A stretch of 64,000 nucleotides of DNA from Cupriavidus gilardii (GCF_013314895.1 NZ_JABTYE010000012.1:62001-126000), one strand, 5' to 3'. Shown: positions 36,726 through 46,027, counted from the first letter of the stretch. Translations and numbers: made by a program. The notes: generated by a model from the letters alone, not told the origin.

Positions 36726-37721
36726 ATGAAGCGCATCCTGGTTATCAAGATCACCTCCCTCGGCGATATGGCGCACACCCTGCCGCTGATCTGGGATCTG
36801 CGGCATGCCTATCCCGATGCCAAGATCGACTGGGTCGCCGATGCCTCCTGCGCCGATATCCCCCGCTGGACGGTCGGCGTCGACCGTGTGATCGCGCCCC
36901 CGCTGCGCGGCTACAAGAAGTCGAAGCAATGGAAGGACCTGCGCGCGATCCTCGCCGCCGTGCGCGAACTGCGCCGTGAAAAGTACGACGTGGTGCTGGA
37001 CGTGCACGGCGTCTACAAGAGCGCCATTGTCGGCTGGCTGGCCCGCACGCGCCGCCGCTTCGGTTACGCCGCCAAACACCTGGGAGAAGCGCGCGCCGAG
37101 ATGTTCTACACCGACATCTTTTCGCCTCACGGCGATGCCACCGCCCGACACAAGATGCGCCTGGTCGCCGCCAAGGCGCTCGGCTACGAGCTCGATCCCA
37201 AGGAGCACTACGAACTGCGCATCCCCACCCCGGCGACGCCGCTCAATACCGACGGTGTGCCCCGCGCGATGCTGTTCCACGCGACCTCGCTCGAAATCAA
37301 GAAATGGCCGCCCGAACGCTGGATCGCGGTCGGCCGTGAACTGAACGCCCGCGGCTATCGCGTGCAGCTGCCCTGGGGCTCGCCGGCGGAAAAGGAGCAA
37401 TCCGAAGTGCTGGCGCGCGGCATCCCGGACGCCGAGGTACTGCCGAAGATGACGATTACCGAATGCGCGCAACGCGTTGCCGCGGCGGATCTGGTGATCG
37501 GCACCGACACCGGCTTCGTCCACCTCGCCCATGCGTTGGGCAAGCCCTCGGTGATGCTGTTCACCGCGACGTCGCGCGAGCACTTCGGTATTTCGGAGCC
37601 GGGCCGGGCCGTGTCGATCGGCAATGAAGGCGTGGTGCCGGATGTGCCGGAGGTGATCGGGGCGATTGATCAGGTGACGCGCAGGGTAGCGGTAGGCGCG
37701 CCGGCGGCCGCTGGGGCGTAG
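36726..37721 (+). CDS. waaC: Lipopolysaccharide heptosyltransferase I
   Basis: 331 residues, GT9 family. It adds the first heptose to Kdo2-lipid A on the cytoplasmic face of the inner membrane. It begins MKRILVIKITSLGDMAHTLP (the WaaC signature with the Asp of the active site), and has VVLDVHGVYKSAIVGWLAR, FHATSLEIKKWPPERW and LVIGTDTGFVHLAHALGKPS (ADP-heptose-binding DTG..HLA motif). Monocistronic as far as visible, between the glycerol operon and a convergent transport gene. Confidence 0.94.
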   Translation: MKRILVIKITSLGDMAHTLPLIWDLRHAYPDAKIDWVADASCADIPRWTVGVDRVIAPPLRGYKKSKQWKDLRAILAAVRELRREKYDVVLDVHGVYKSAIVGWLARTRRRFGYAAKHLGEARAEMFYTDIFSPHGDATARHKMRLVAAKALGYELDPKEHYELRIPTPATPLNTDGVPRAMLFHATSLEIKKWPPERWIAVGRELNARGYRVQLPWGSPAEKEQSEVLARGIPDAEVLPKMTITECAQRVAAADLVIGTDTGFVHLAHALGKPSVMLFTATSREHFGISEPGRAVSIGNEGVVPDVPEVIGAIDQVTRRVAVGAPAAAGA

Positions 37722-37798
37722 TGCAAGCCCGCCGCGGGCGCGGCCCCGGGTGAGGGCCAGCTTTCCGCGCGACCCGGCCCTTTTCGCGCGACTGCCTT

Positions 37799-38776
37799 CT
37801 ACTCTGCGGTAGCACCGGATTGCCGGATGACGGCCGCCCACTTGGTGACTTCCTGCTCGACATGCCTGCGCATGGCTTCCGGCGTGCCGCCCTCCGGGCT
37901 GGCACCGAGCGTGGCGAGCTGGTCGCGCATCGACCGGTCCTGCAAGGCGGCATTGACCTGCTGATTCAGCGCCTGCACGACGGCCGGCGGCGTGTCGGCG
38001 GGCGCGAACAGGCCATACCACGATTTCACTTCGAAGCCGGGCAGCCCGGCGCCTGCGATCGTCGGCAGTTGCGGCGCGAACGGCTGTGGCTGTGCGCTCG
38101 TCACCGCGATGGCGCGCAGCTTGCCGCTGCGGATGAACCGCAGCACCGACGGCGCATTGTCGAACATCACCTGAACCTGTCCCGCCATCAGATCGGTGAG
38201 CGCCGGAGCGCTGCCCTTGTACTGAATGTGCTCCATCTTGATGCCCGCCATCGACTTGAACATTTCGGCCGACAGGTGTGTGGACGAGCCGATTCCGGAC
38301 GAGGCAAAGTTCACGGCGCCGGGATGTGCCTTGGCATAGGCGATGAACTCGCCCACCGTCTTCACCGGCATCGACGGATTGACCACCATTACGTTCGGAA
38401 AGCTGGTGATCAGCGCGACCGGGGCAAAGTCCTTGCGGATGTCGAACGGCAGCTTCTTGTACAGCGTCGCGTTGATGGCATTGGCGTTCGATCCGAGGAA
38501 CAGCGTGTAGCCATCCGGGGCCGAGCGCGCCACGCCGCTTGCCGCGATGCTGCTGGCGGCGCCGGGGCGATTCTCCACGACGAACGGTTGTTTCATCCGG
38601 ACTGAAAGCTGGTTCGCCAGCAGCCGTGCGGCGGCATCGGCCGAGCCGCCGGGCGCATAGCCAACCACGATCTTGACGGGTTTGAGGGGGTAGGCGGGCT
38701 CGGCGGTGGCGACGAGCGGGGTAGCCAGCGCCAGGGAGGTCAGGGCGGTCAGCGCGATAGGGGCAAGGGACTTCAT
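37799..38776 (-). CDS. Bug-family tripartite tricarboxylate transporter binding protein
   Basis: 325 residues. Signal peptide (LAPIALTALTSLALATPLVA) and the Bug/TctC fold: YPLKPVKIVVGYAPGGSADA, ARSAPDGYTLFLGSN, VNFASSGIGSSTHLSAEMFK, QVMFDNAPSVLRFIRSGKLR. These periplasmic proteins bind small organic acids and are greatly expanded in Burkholderiales. No TctA/TctB membrane genes are adjacent, so it is an orphan binding protein. It is co-oriented with and 58 bp downstream of an M20 amidohydrolase, suggesting uptake or sensing of an acyl amino acid-type substrate; this is inference. Confidence 0.92.
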   Translation of the reverse strand: MKSLAPIALTALTSLALATPLVATAEPAYPLKPVKIVVGYAPGGSADAAARLLANQLSVRMKQPFVVENRPGAASSIAASGVARSAPDGYTLFLGSNANAINATLYKKLPFDIRKDFAPVALITSFPNVMVVNPSMPVKTVGEFIAYAKAHPGAVNFASSGIGSSTHLSAEMFKSMAGIKMEHIQYKGSAPALTDLMAGQVQVMFDNAPSVLRFIRSGKLRAIAVTSAQPQPFAPQLPTIAGAGLPGFEVKSWYGLFAPADTPPAVVQALNQQVNAALQDRSMRDQLATLGASPEGGTPEAMRRHVEQEVTKWAAVIRQSGATAE

Positions 38777-38834
38777 ACGTCGATCTTCCGAATGAAATGA
38801 GGGGATGGAACGGGAACGGCGCGTCGGCCCCGGC

Positions 38835-40037
38835 TCAGTCTGCCGCCAGATAGCGCTGAACCAGCCGGGCCCAGAAGGCCGCGCCGACCGGCAGCGTCGC
38901 GTCGTTGAAGTCATAGCGCGGGTTATGCACCATGCAGCCGCCTTGGCCAATGCCTTCACCGACGCCATTGCCGAGCCGCAGGAAACATCCCGGCCGTTGC
39001 TGCAACAGGAAGGCAAAGTCCTCGCTGGCCATCACGGGTTCGAAGTCCGGATCCACGTTCTCGCTGCCGACCAGTTCGCGGGCCACCTTGATGGCGAAGG
39101 CGGTCTCGCGCTCGGTGTTGACGACCACCGGATAGCCGAGGACGTAGTCGATCTCGGCGGTCGCGCCGTAGCTCTGCGCCTGCGCCTGGACCAGCGCTTC
39201 GATGCGCGCGCGCAGCAGTTCCCGCACCCTGGGGTCGAATGCGCGGACGCTGAGCTCGAGCGTCGCCGACGCGGGAATCACGTTGTTCGCCGTGCCAGCC
39301 TGCATCACCCCCACCGTGACCACCGCTGCCGCAGCGGGATCGACATTGCGGGAGACGATCGTCTGCAAGGCCATGACGATGCTCGACGCCACCACAATCG
39401 GATCCACGCTGAGGTGCGGCCGCGCCGCATGACTGCCCTTGCCCAATATGGTGATGGTGACTTTGTCGCCGGAGGCCATGAACGGTCCGCTGCGGAACAG
39501 GAACTTGCCGGCCGGCTGGCCGGGATGGTTGTGCAGCCCGAACACCGCATCGCAGGGAAACCGTTCGAACAGGCCTTCGGCGATCATCCGCTGCGCACCG
39601 CTGCCGACTCCGGCTTCTTCGGCAGGCTGGAAGTAGAGGCGGACCGTGCCGTCGAAGCGACGATGCCTGGCCAGGTACTGGGCCGCGCCGAGCAGGATCG
39701 CCGTGTGGCCATCGTGCCCGCACGCATGCATGACGCCGGAAATCCGGCTCGCGTACGGCAGGCCCGTGGCCTCCTGGATCGGCAATGCGTCCATGTCGGC
39801 GCGGATGCCGATGCTCCGGTCGCTGCTACCGACCTTCAGGCTGGCGACCACTCCCGTGCCAGCAATTCCGGTTGCCACTTGATAACCCCATTCGGTCAGC
39901 AATTGCGCGACCAGTGAAGCGGTGGCGTGTTCCGCGTAGGCGAGTTCGGGGTGTTGGTGGATGCGTCGCCGGATATCGGCCAACGCCTCGGCCTGTGCGG
40001 TCAGGTGTTCGACCTGACAGAGGTCCGCTGTCGACAT
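38835..40037 (-). CDS. M20-family amidohydrolase (hippurate hydrolase/acylaminohydrolase type)
   Basis: 400 residues. Zn-dependent amidohydrolase releasing an acyl group from an amino acid or amide. It has IRRRIHQHPELAYAE, IGIRADMDALPIQEATGLPY, HACGHDGHTAILLGAA (metal-binding Cys/His), LYFQPAEEAGVGSG (catalytic Glu pair) and GLHNHP; the dimerisation domain is at about 185-290. Typical M20D length. It is transcribed away from the LysR gene at 40165 and upstream of the binding protein, making a small regulated catabolic unit. Confidence 0.92.
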   Translation of the reverse strand: MSTADLCQVEHLTAQAEALADIRRRIHQHPELAYAEHATASLVAQLLTEWGYQVATGIAGTGVVASLKVGSSDRSIGIRADMDALPIQEATGLPYASRISGVMHACGHDGHTAILLGAAQYLARHRRFDGTVRLYFQPAEEAGVGSGAQRMIAEGLFERFPCDAVFGLHNHPGQPAGKFLFRSGPFMASGDKVTITILGKGSHAARPHLSVDPIVVASSIVMALQTIVSRNVDPAAAAVVTVGVMQAGTANNVIPASATLELSVRAFDPRVRELLRARIEALVQAQAQSYGATAEIDYVLGYPVVVNTERETAFAIKVARELVGSENVDPDFEPVMASEDFAFLLQQRPGCFLRLGNGVGEGIGQGGCMVHNPRYDFNDATLPVGAAFWARLVQRYLAAD

Positions 40038-40164
40038 GGTGGCTCCTGTTCTGTGTGGCCCGATCAGGAAGCAATACTGGCCGCCGCTCTTTGTTCGATC
40101 AATGTATGATTTCGGCGAATATCGTTGCCTTCAAGTCAACGATTGGGGGAGTCGGGAGATCGGC

Positions 40165-41091
40165 ATGAGCAAGTTGGGCGACAAGTTGGGCGACAAGCGG
40201 CTGGGATATTTTTACGAAGCGGCGACCTGCGGGTCGGTGCGCGGCGCGGCGGACCGGCTCAACGTCGAACCGTCCGTGGTGAGCCGGCAGATCCAGCAAC
40301 TGGAGCAGGAGCTCGGCGTGGCCTTGTTCGAGCGCAAGGGAAGGGGCATCGTGCCGACCGATGCCGCGGCCCTGGTGCTCGAGCACTGCCGCAACCGGCT
40401 CGCCAGCGAAGAGGCCCTGCGCGAGCGGATCGACGAGCTGGCGGGCCTGCGGCGCGGCACGCTGCGGCTGCTGGTGGGCGAGGGATATGTCGACCTGCTG
40501 ATGAATGGCGTGCTCGACGTCTTCTGCAGGCAATACCCCGGGGTGCAGGTCGCCGTCGAACTGGCCAGTGCGGCCGACGCCGTGGCCGGGATCGCCACGG
40601 ACGAGGCGCATATCGGCGTGGTGATGAACGCGCCCGCACAGGCGGACATCGAAGTCGTTGGCGAATGCAGCCAGCCGGTCTGCATCGTGACCTGGCCCGG
40701 CCATCCGCTGACGAAACTTGGCGGCACTCCTTCGCTGCGCGAGGCCGCCGATTACCCGGTTGCCATCATGGCGCCCGGGTTCGGACTGCATCAGTTGATC
40801 CGCCTGGGCGAGTTCGCCGAAGGCATCCAGCTGGAGCCGGCATTCACTTCCGGCTCGATCGCCTTGCTCAAGCGTTTCGTGATGAAGCGGCTCGGCGTGA
40901 CCTTTCTGTCGAGCAGCGCCGTGGCCGAGGAGCTCGCGCGCGGAGAGCTGGTGGCCATCCGCAGCGGCAATACGGCGCTGGAGGCGGCGAAGACGCGCGT
41001 CATCGTCAGGAAGGGGCGCGTGCTGACCGAAGCGGCGCGCCGCATGCTGGGATTGCTGGAAGGGGCCTTTCGCCAGCAGCAGATCCGGTAA
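40165..41091 (+). CDS. LysR-family regulator, divergent from the amidohydrolase
   Basis: 308 residues. Winged HTH at about 10-70 (YFYEAATCGSVRGAADRLNV, EPSVVSRQIQQLEQELGVAL) and a periplasmic-binding-like effector domain (about 95-300). GGGAGAT lies before ATG 40165; an upstream in-frame start is unlikely. The first residues contain a direct repeat LGDKLGDK from a 12-bp duplication. The divergent arrangement over a 127-bp interval implies control of the amidohydrolase/Bug unit. Ligand unknown. Confidence 0.92.
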   Translation: MSKLGDKLGDKRLGYFYEAATCGSVRGAADRLNVEPSVVSRQIQQLEQELGVALFERKGRGIVPTDAAALVLEHCRNRLASEEALRERIDELAGLRRGTLRLLVGEGYVDLLMNGVLDVFCRQYPGVQVAVELASAADAVAGIATDEAHIGVVMNAPAQADIEVVGECSQPVCIVTWPGHPLTKLGGTPSLREAADYPVAIMAPGFGLHQLIRLGEFAEGIQLEPAFTSGSIALLKRFVMKRLGVTFLSSSAVAEELARGELVAIRSGNTALEAAKTRVIVRKGRVLTEAARRMLGLLEGAFRQQQIR

Positions 41092-41187
41092 AGCCTGCCT
41101 GGATACGCCGTGGCCGCGCACGCCAGCGCGAGGCGCCATGCCGCCGGGGTGCCGGCGGCATGGCGTTGCTACCGGTGTCGTTGCGCG

Positions 41188-41934
41188 TTATCGGGTGCCG
41201 ACGAACAGCACGCCTGCCGACCGGTCCGAAGTCGTGCCCGCCGCGATCAGACCGCGATCCTCCGCGCTGTAGTAGGCGACGCCGCTCATCTTCTGCCCTG
41301 CGCGGACGCAAGGCGACGGACCGAAGGTCACGGTGATGTCGTAGGCGTTGCCACGCGCGCGCGGCTTGGCCACGCCGTCGATGCGGCAGCCGGACGCGCC
41401 CGCGCCGGTGATCGCGCCCGAAGCGGCCACCGTGATGGTCGCCGACTCGCCGCCTTCCGGAATCACCGAGGTACCGTTGTAGGTGCCGGCCAGCGTCGAG
41501 AGGGACGGCGTCACCTCGTAGTTCTTGTCGTACGTGCTGGTGAACGTGGCGGTCTGCCCGGTCCCCGGATAGCGGACCGTGCCGTTCAGATGCCCCTTGC
41601 TGGCATAGGTGCCGTTGACGGTCACGTCGAAAATCCCGCGCGAAGTCACGCTGAAGTCCTTGCCGTCGTTCGAGCTGAACGTGCCGTTGACGGCGTTCAG
41701 CTTGCCCTGGACCACGCCCAGGGAAATGGGGGCCATCGACGTGTAGATCATGTAGTAGGTGCCATCGTCGAGCACGAGGCCGGCGATGTCCTGGTTCGCC
41801 GAAGTCTTGCCCGTGTACAGGCCTTCGGCGGGCGAGGTCGCCGGTTGCGGAGCGGGTCCGTCGTCGTCGCCGCCACCACCGCCGCATGCGGCGAGGGCCA
41901 GTGCCATGGAAGCAATCAGCAGGGTCTTGTTCAT
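41188..41934 (-). CDS. Putative lipoprotein, paralogue of the 42078 gene
   Basis: 248 residues. Lipobox ASMALALAAC then GGGGGDDDG, giving a lipid-anchored protein with an acidic tether. The body is beta-rich and of unknown family: EGLYTGKTSANQDIAGLVLD, DGTYYMIYTSM, GHLNGTVRYPGTGQTATFTS, GASGCRIDG, FGPSPCVRAGQKMSGVAYY. The two internal Cys probably pair. It aligns end to end with its upstream neighbour, same length. Function unknown. Confidence 0.85.
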   Translation of the reverse strand: MNKTLLIASMALALAACGGGGGDDDGPAPQPATSPAEGLYTGKTSANQDIAGLVLDDGTYYMIYTSMAPISLGVVQGKLNAVNGTFSSNDGKDFSVTSRGIFDVTVNGTYASKGHLNGTVRYPGTGQTATFTSTYDKNYEVTPSLSTLAGTYNGTSVIPEGGESATITVAASGAITGAGASGCRIDGVAKPRARGNAYDITVTFGPSPCVRAGQKMSGVAYYSAEDRGLIAAGTTSDRSAGVLFVGTR

Positions 41935-42077
41935 GGATTTCTCGAAGGGTTGTCTTTGTTCTTCTATTGGGAGGCGCCCCGGCCTTGCACCGGGGCGGGG
42001 CAATCTTAGAGCCTGGCCGCAGACCTTGCCACTACCGGATGGTGGGGTGTGGACCGGCCTGGGTCGCCGGCCCGACG

Positions 42078-42824
42078 TCAGCGGCTTTGCCGCATGCCCC
42101 TGAACACCACGCCTTCCGAGCGATCACCGTTCATGCCGGTGACGAACAAGGTGCGATCCTGCGCGTGGTAGTACGCGATGCCGCTCAGCCGTCGCGCCGG
42201 GGTGGCGCATGGTGACGGACCGTAGACCACCGTGATGTCGTACAGATTGCCGCGGCGGCGGGGGCTCGCGACGCCGGTGAACTTGCAGCCCGAGGCCCCC
42301 GTGCCGCTGATGGCGCCGTTGGCTGCGATGCGGATTGCCATTGACTCGAGCACGTGGAGCGTGATGGCGTTGCCCTCATAGCTGCCAGCGAGGGTGGCCA
42401 GGGTCGGCGTGCGCTCGTCGTCCTTGTCGTAGCTGCTGGTGAAGGTCACGGTCTGGCCCGTGGCCGGGTAACGCACCGTGCCGTTCAGATGTCCCCTGGT
42501 TGCATAGGTCCCGTCAACCGACACGTCGAAGATCTCGCGAAACGTCTCGCTGTAATCCTTGCCGTTGGACGAGGTGAAGCGGCCGTGCGCGGCGTGCATC
42601 GTGCCCTGCAATACGCCGCTCGAATAGGGCAGTGCCTGGTAGGCGATGTAGTAGGTGCCATCGTCGAGCACGAACGCGGTGATGTCCTGGTTCGCGGAGG
42701 TCTTTCCCCGGTAGAGGCCCTCGGCGGGGAAGGTGATGGGGTGAGGGTGGGGCAAGTCGTCTTCGTCGCCCCCACATGCCGCGAACGCCAGCGCGACGGA
42801 GGCGGCAATCAAGGCCTTGTTCAT
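42078..42824 (-). CDS. Putative lipoprotein, paralogue of the 41188 gene
   Basis: 248 residues. Lipobox ASVALAFAAC then GGDEDD. It shares with the downstream copy the segments EGLYRGKTSANQDITAFVLD, GHLNGTVRYPATGQTVTFTS, GTGASGCKF and YGPSPCATPARRLSGIAYYH, so the pair arose by tandem duplication and then diverged (roughly half identical by eye). Secreted, lipid-anchored; no known domain. Same strand, 143 bp apart. Confidence 0.85.
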   Translation of the reverse strand: MNKALIAASVALAFAACGGDEDDLPHPHPITFPAEGLYRGKTSANQDITAFVLDDGTYYIAYQALPYSSGVLQGTMHAAHGRFTSSNGKDYSETFREIFDVSVDGTYATRGHLNGTVRYPATGQTVTFTSSYDKDDERTPTLATLAGSYEGNAITLHVLESMAIRIAANGAISGTGASGCKFTGVASPRRRGNLYDITVVYGPSPCATPARRLSGIAYYHAQDRTLFVTGMNGDRSEGVVFRGMRQSR

Positions 42825-43056
42825 GATTCACCTGATCGGGTTCGATCATCGGCTCCATCGAAGCGGATTGCCTCGACGTGAAGCACGAGGACGGGCCCAT
42901 CCTGATCGAGCGGGGCTCGACTGCCTTTCCGGAAATCGAGTGGCGTTCCACATTTGGCTTGCGGCCCGGCATGGGCGCGGCATAGGATCGAACCCGTTCA
43001 GGACTGGCCACCCGGGCGGTCCGTCAGACTCCTGCATCGACACCGAGGTGAACGCC

Positions 43057-43569
43057 ATGGCCAATGCGACATCCGCCAAGACCGCCAAGACCGCCAAAGC
43101 CGCCAAAGCCGCCAGGACGCCCGTGAAAAAAGCCGCCAGGAAACCTCTTCCCGAGCCGGCCGACGGCAAGCCGGTTCTTCTTTCGGGGGGCAACCCGCAA
43201 ATCCCGAAGGGGGACGGCGATGCGCCCGTGCAGGCCTACATCGAGGCCATGCCGGACTGGAAGCGCGAGGTCGGGCGCCGGCTGGACGCGCTGATCGTGG
43301 AAACCGTGCCGGACGTCCGCAAGGCGGTGAAGTGGAATTCGCCGTTCTACGGCGTCGAGGGCAAGGGCTGGTTCCTCAGCTTCCATTGCTTCACCCGGTA
43401 CGTGAAGGTCGCGTTCTTCAAGGGATCGTCGCTGCGCCCCCTGCCGCCCGGCGAATCGAAGGACCCGAATACCCGATATCTCGACATTTACGAAGCCGAC
43501 CGGATCGACGAAGACCAGGTAGGGGACTGGATACGGCAGGCGGCGGAATTGCCGGGTTGGGTGCCGTAA
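43057..43569 (+). CDS. DUF1801-domain protein with Lys/Ala-rich N-terminus
   Basis: 170 residues. The C-terminal 115 residues form a DUF1801 (YdhG/YdeI-like) domain: VQAYIEAMPDWKREVGRRLD, VPDVRKAVKWNSPFYGVEGK, YVKVAFFKGSSLRPLPPGES. Members are small soluble proteins of unclear role. The N-terminus (SAKTAKTAKAAKAARTPVKK) is a basic tail encoded by repeats of a GCCAA(G/A)(A/G)CC nonamer (43076-43112), like histone-H1-type tails, and could bind nucleic acid. GAGGTG lies 6 bases before the ATG. Confidence 0.82.
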   Translation: MANATSAKTAKTAKAAKAARTPVKKAARKPLPEPADGKPVLLSGGNPQIPKGDGDAPVQAYIEAMPDWKREVGRRLDALIVETVPDVRKAVKWNSPFYGVEGKGWFLSFHCFTRYVKVAFFKGSSLRPLPPGESKDPNTRYLDIYEADRIDEDQVGDWIRQAAELPGWVP

Positions 43570-43596
43570 CGCGACGATTTGGGGCGATCCCGGGGC

Positions 43597-44532
43597 TTAG
43601 GCCGAAGCCTGTACTGCAGGTTGCCCCGACCGTTCGGGCGACTTCTGAAACCTGGCTACCAGGAAATCAATGAAAGCACGCGCGCGCGCCGTCTGGTTAC
43701 GACGCTGCGAATAGTAGACAAAGAGGTCGGCCGAAGGCAGCTTGAACTGCGGCAAGACGACTCGCAAGCGGCCGCTTTCCAGATACTTCGCGAGGTCCCA
43801 TTCGGAACGGATCAGGATGCCGTGCCCATCGAGCGCCCAGCCGAGCACGATATCCCCGTCATTGCTGGACAGCGCCCCGGCGACCTTCACGCTTTCTTGA
43901 TGTCCGTCCTGTTCGAAGCGCCAGATGGCGTGGGCTTCGTCGTTCTGTCTGTGAATGATGCAGCGATGCTTGTGAAGATCGGACAATGATTCCGGCGCGC
44001 CGAATCTTTCCAGATAGGCCGGGGACGCGCACAGAAAGCGGCGGTTCGACATGATCCGCCTTGCGCTTAACCGCTTATCGGGCAGCGTCCCGAACCGGAT
44101 AGCGAGGTCGACCCCGCTTTCGACCAGATCGACAGGGCGATCCGTGACCTCCAGCTGGACCTCCACCTGCGTATAGCGCTTGGCAAATTCGGAAACCAGC
44201 GGGGCAATCGCGGTTCGTCCAAAGCCGAGCGTTGCATTGACGCGCAGCAGTCCGCGCGGTTCGGCGCCGCTGCTCGCCACGACGCTTTCCATCTCCCTCA
44301 GGTCGGCCAGGATCCTTTGCGCATAGGCCAGGTATGTCTCGCCTTCGTTCGTCAGGCTGATGCGCCGCGTGGTGCGATTGACGAGACGCACACCCAGGCG
44401 GCTTTCCATCAGCGCCAGCCGCTTTGTCGCGGCGGGCGGTGTCAGGTCCAGTTCGCGCGCCGCGGCCGCCAACGAGCCGTGCCGGGCGATCAGGACGAAG
44501 AACTCCAGTTCGGACGCGATCTCAGTCTTCAC
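43597..44532 (-). CDS. LysR-family regulator, divergent from the tartrate dehydratase-like gene
   Basis: 311 residues. Winged HTH (ELEFFVLIARHGSLAAAARE, LDLTPPAATKRLALMESRLG) and a LysR substrate-binding domain of the CrgA/DmlR subgroup (LLRVNATLGFGRTAIAPLVS; DLAIRFGTLPDKRLSARRI). DmlR-like regulators often control dicarboxylate use, consistent with the divergent enzyme gene at 44643. The C-terminal tail (SPERSGQPAVQASA) is disordered. Confidence 0.92.
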   Translation of the reverse strand: MKTEIASELEFFVLIARHGSLAAAARELDLTPPAATKRLALMESRLGVRLVNRTTRRISLTNEGETYLAYAQRILADLREMESVVASSGAEPRGLLRVNATLGFGRTAIAPLVSEFAKRYTQVEVQLEVTDRPVDLVESGVDLAIRFGTLPDKRLSARRIMSNRRFLCASPAYLERFGAPESLSDLHKHRCIIHRQNDEAHAIWRFEQDGHQESVKVAGALSSNDGDIVLGWALDGHGILIRSEWDLAKYLESGRLRVVLPQFKLPSADLFVYYSQRRNQTARARAFIDFLVARFQKSPERSGQPAVQASA

Positions 44533-44550
44533 TTTAGGAGAATAATGAAA

Positions 44551-44563
44551 TGAAACTGGTTCA
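44551..44563. promoter_or_regulatory. T-N11-A dyad, candidate LysR box
   Basis: TGAAACTGGTTCA (arms TGAA/TTCA, T and A 12 positions apart) in the 110-bp divergent interval between the LysR gene and the dehydratase gene. It matches the general LysR binding form; not otherwise proven. Confidence 0.4.
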
Positions 44564-44642
44564 ATTGTAGTAGCCCATTCCGCGCCTAAGCTACGGACTC
44601 CGACGCCCCAGGCGTTCCAGCATCCGAGTCAGGAGTCACGCT

Positions 44643-45809
44643 GTGAGAATCGTAGAAATCCGCGAAAAAACCTTCCCGATCAGTTCCCCCATCCGCAACG
44701 CCTATATCGATTTCAGCAAGATGACGCTGAGCCTGGTCGCCGTGATCACCGACGTGATCCGCGATGGCAAGCCCGTCGTCGGCTACGGCTTCAATTCCAA
44801 CGGTCGCTATGGCCAGGGAACCCTGATGCGGGAGCGCTTCATTCCGCGCATTCTGGAAGCCGATCCCGAATCGCTCGTCGACGCCACCGGCAACAACCTG
44901 GATCCGCACAAGATCTGGGACACGATGTTCAAGAACGAGAAGCCGGGCGGTCATGGCGAACGCTCGGTGGCCATCGGCACCATCGACATGGCGGTCTGGG
45001 ATGCTGTCGCCAAGATCGAAGGCAAGCCGCTGTTCCAATTGCTGGCCGACCGCTACGGCAACGGGCAGCCCGACCGCAAGGTGTTCGTCTACGCCGCCGG
45101 CGGCTATTACTACCCCGGCCAGGACCACGGCAAGCTGAAGGACGAGATGCGCAGCTACATTGACCGAGGCTACACCGTGGTCAAGAAGAAGATCGGCGGC
45201 GCCTCGCTGGACGAGGATCTGCGCCGCATCGACTCGGTCCTGAGCGTGCTGCAGGATGGCCAGAAGCTCGCCGTCGATGCGAACGGGCGCTTCGATCTCG
45301 ACACCGCCATCCAGTACGCCAAGGCGCTGTCCCAATACGATCTGTTCTGGTACGAGGAGCCGGGCGATCCGCTGGACTTCGAACTGCAGGCCACGCTGCG
45401 CAACTACTACGACAAGCCGATGGCCACCGGCGAAGACCTGTTCTCGATGCAGGACGCCCGCAACCTGATTCGCTACGGCGGCATGCGCCCGGATCGCGAC
45501 TACCTGCAATTCGACTGCGCGCTCAGCTACGGCTTGGTGGAATACCTGCGGACGCTGGACATGCTCAAGCAGCATGGCTGGTCCGCAAGACGCTGCATTC
45601 CGCACGGCGGTCATCAGATGTCGCTGAACATTGCCGCGGGCCTGGGCCTGGGCGGCAATGAAAGCTATCCGGATCTGTTCCAGCCGTTCGGCGGCTTTCC
45701 CGATGGCGTCAAGGTCGAGCAGGGGTATCTCACGATGCCGGACCTGCCCGGAATTGGCTTCGAGGGCAAGTCGGACCTGTATCGCGTGATGCAGCAACTG
45801 TCGGCTTGA
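44643..45809 (+). CDS. tarD: Enolase-superfamily dehydratase, D(-)-tartrate dehydratase-like
   Basis: 388 residues. Mandelate-racemase subgroup enzyme with a cap domain (about 1-130) and a beta-barrel. Catalytic features: KKKIGGA (KxK, about 180), metal ligands in LAVDANGRFDLD (Asp), FWYEEPGDPLDFE (Glu) and ATGEDLFS (Glu), and His in CIPHGGHQMSLNIAAGLGLG. Residues and length (389 in Bradyrhizobium TarD) fit D-tartrate dehydratase, which turns D-tartrate into oxaloacetate; other acid sugar substrates are possible. GTG start with AGGAG 7 bases upstream. The stretch 45810-46027 holds no gene or recognised element. Confidence 0.82.
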   Translation: MRIVEIREKTFPISSPIRNAYIDFSKMTLSLVAVITDVIRDGKPVVGYGFNSNGRYGQGTLMRERFIPRILEADPESLVDATGNNLDPHKIWDTMFKNEKPGGHGERSVAIGTIDMAVWDAVAKIEGKPLFQLLADRYGNGQPDRKVFVYAAGGYYYPGQDHGKLKDEMRSYIDRGYTVVKKKIGGASLDEDLRRIDSVLSVLQDGQKLAVDANGRFDLDTAIQYAKALSQYDLFWYEEPGDPLDFELQATLRNYYDKPMATGEDLFSMQDARNLIRYGGMRPDRDYLQFDCALSYGLVEYLRTLDMLKQHGWSARRCIPHGGHQMSLNIAAGLGLGGNESYPDLFQPFGGFPDGVKVEQGYLTMPDLPGIGFEGKSDLYRVMQQLSA

Positions 45810-46027
45810 GCCGCAGCTTCGAAACCATAAAAGCCGGAGTGAATGCATGGCGCTGCCGGCAGCGCGGTGCCGCCGCATTTCCTTGCGAGGTCGATCGGCC
45901 AAACGGGGATCGGGTTCAGGTCGCGATGACAAATTGCGGCATCGGACCGATTGCAGGGGAGGGGGCAGAAGGAGGGGCAGAACGGGGCAGAAATCGGAGG
46001 GCGGATGTGCCCCGACCCCGGAAATGA

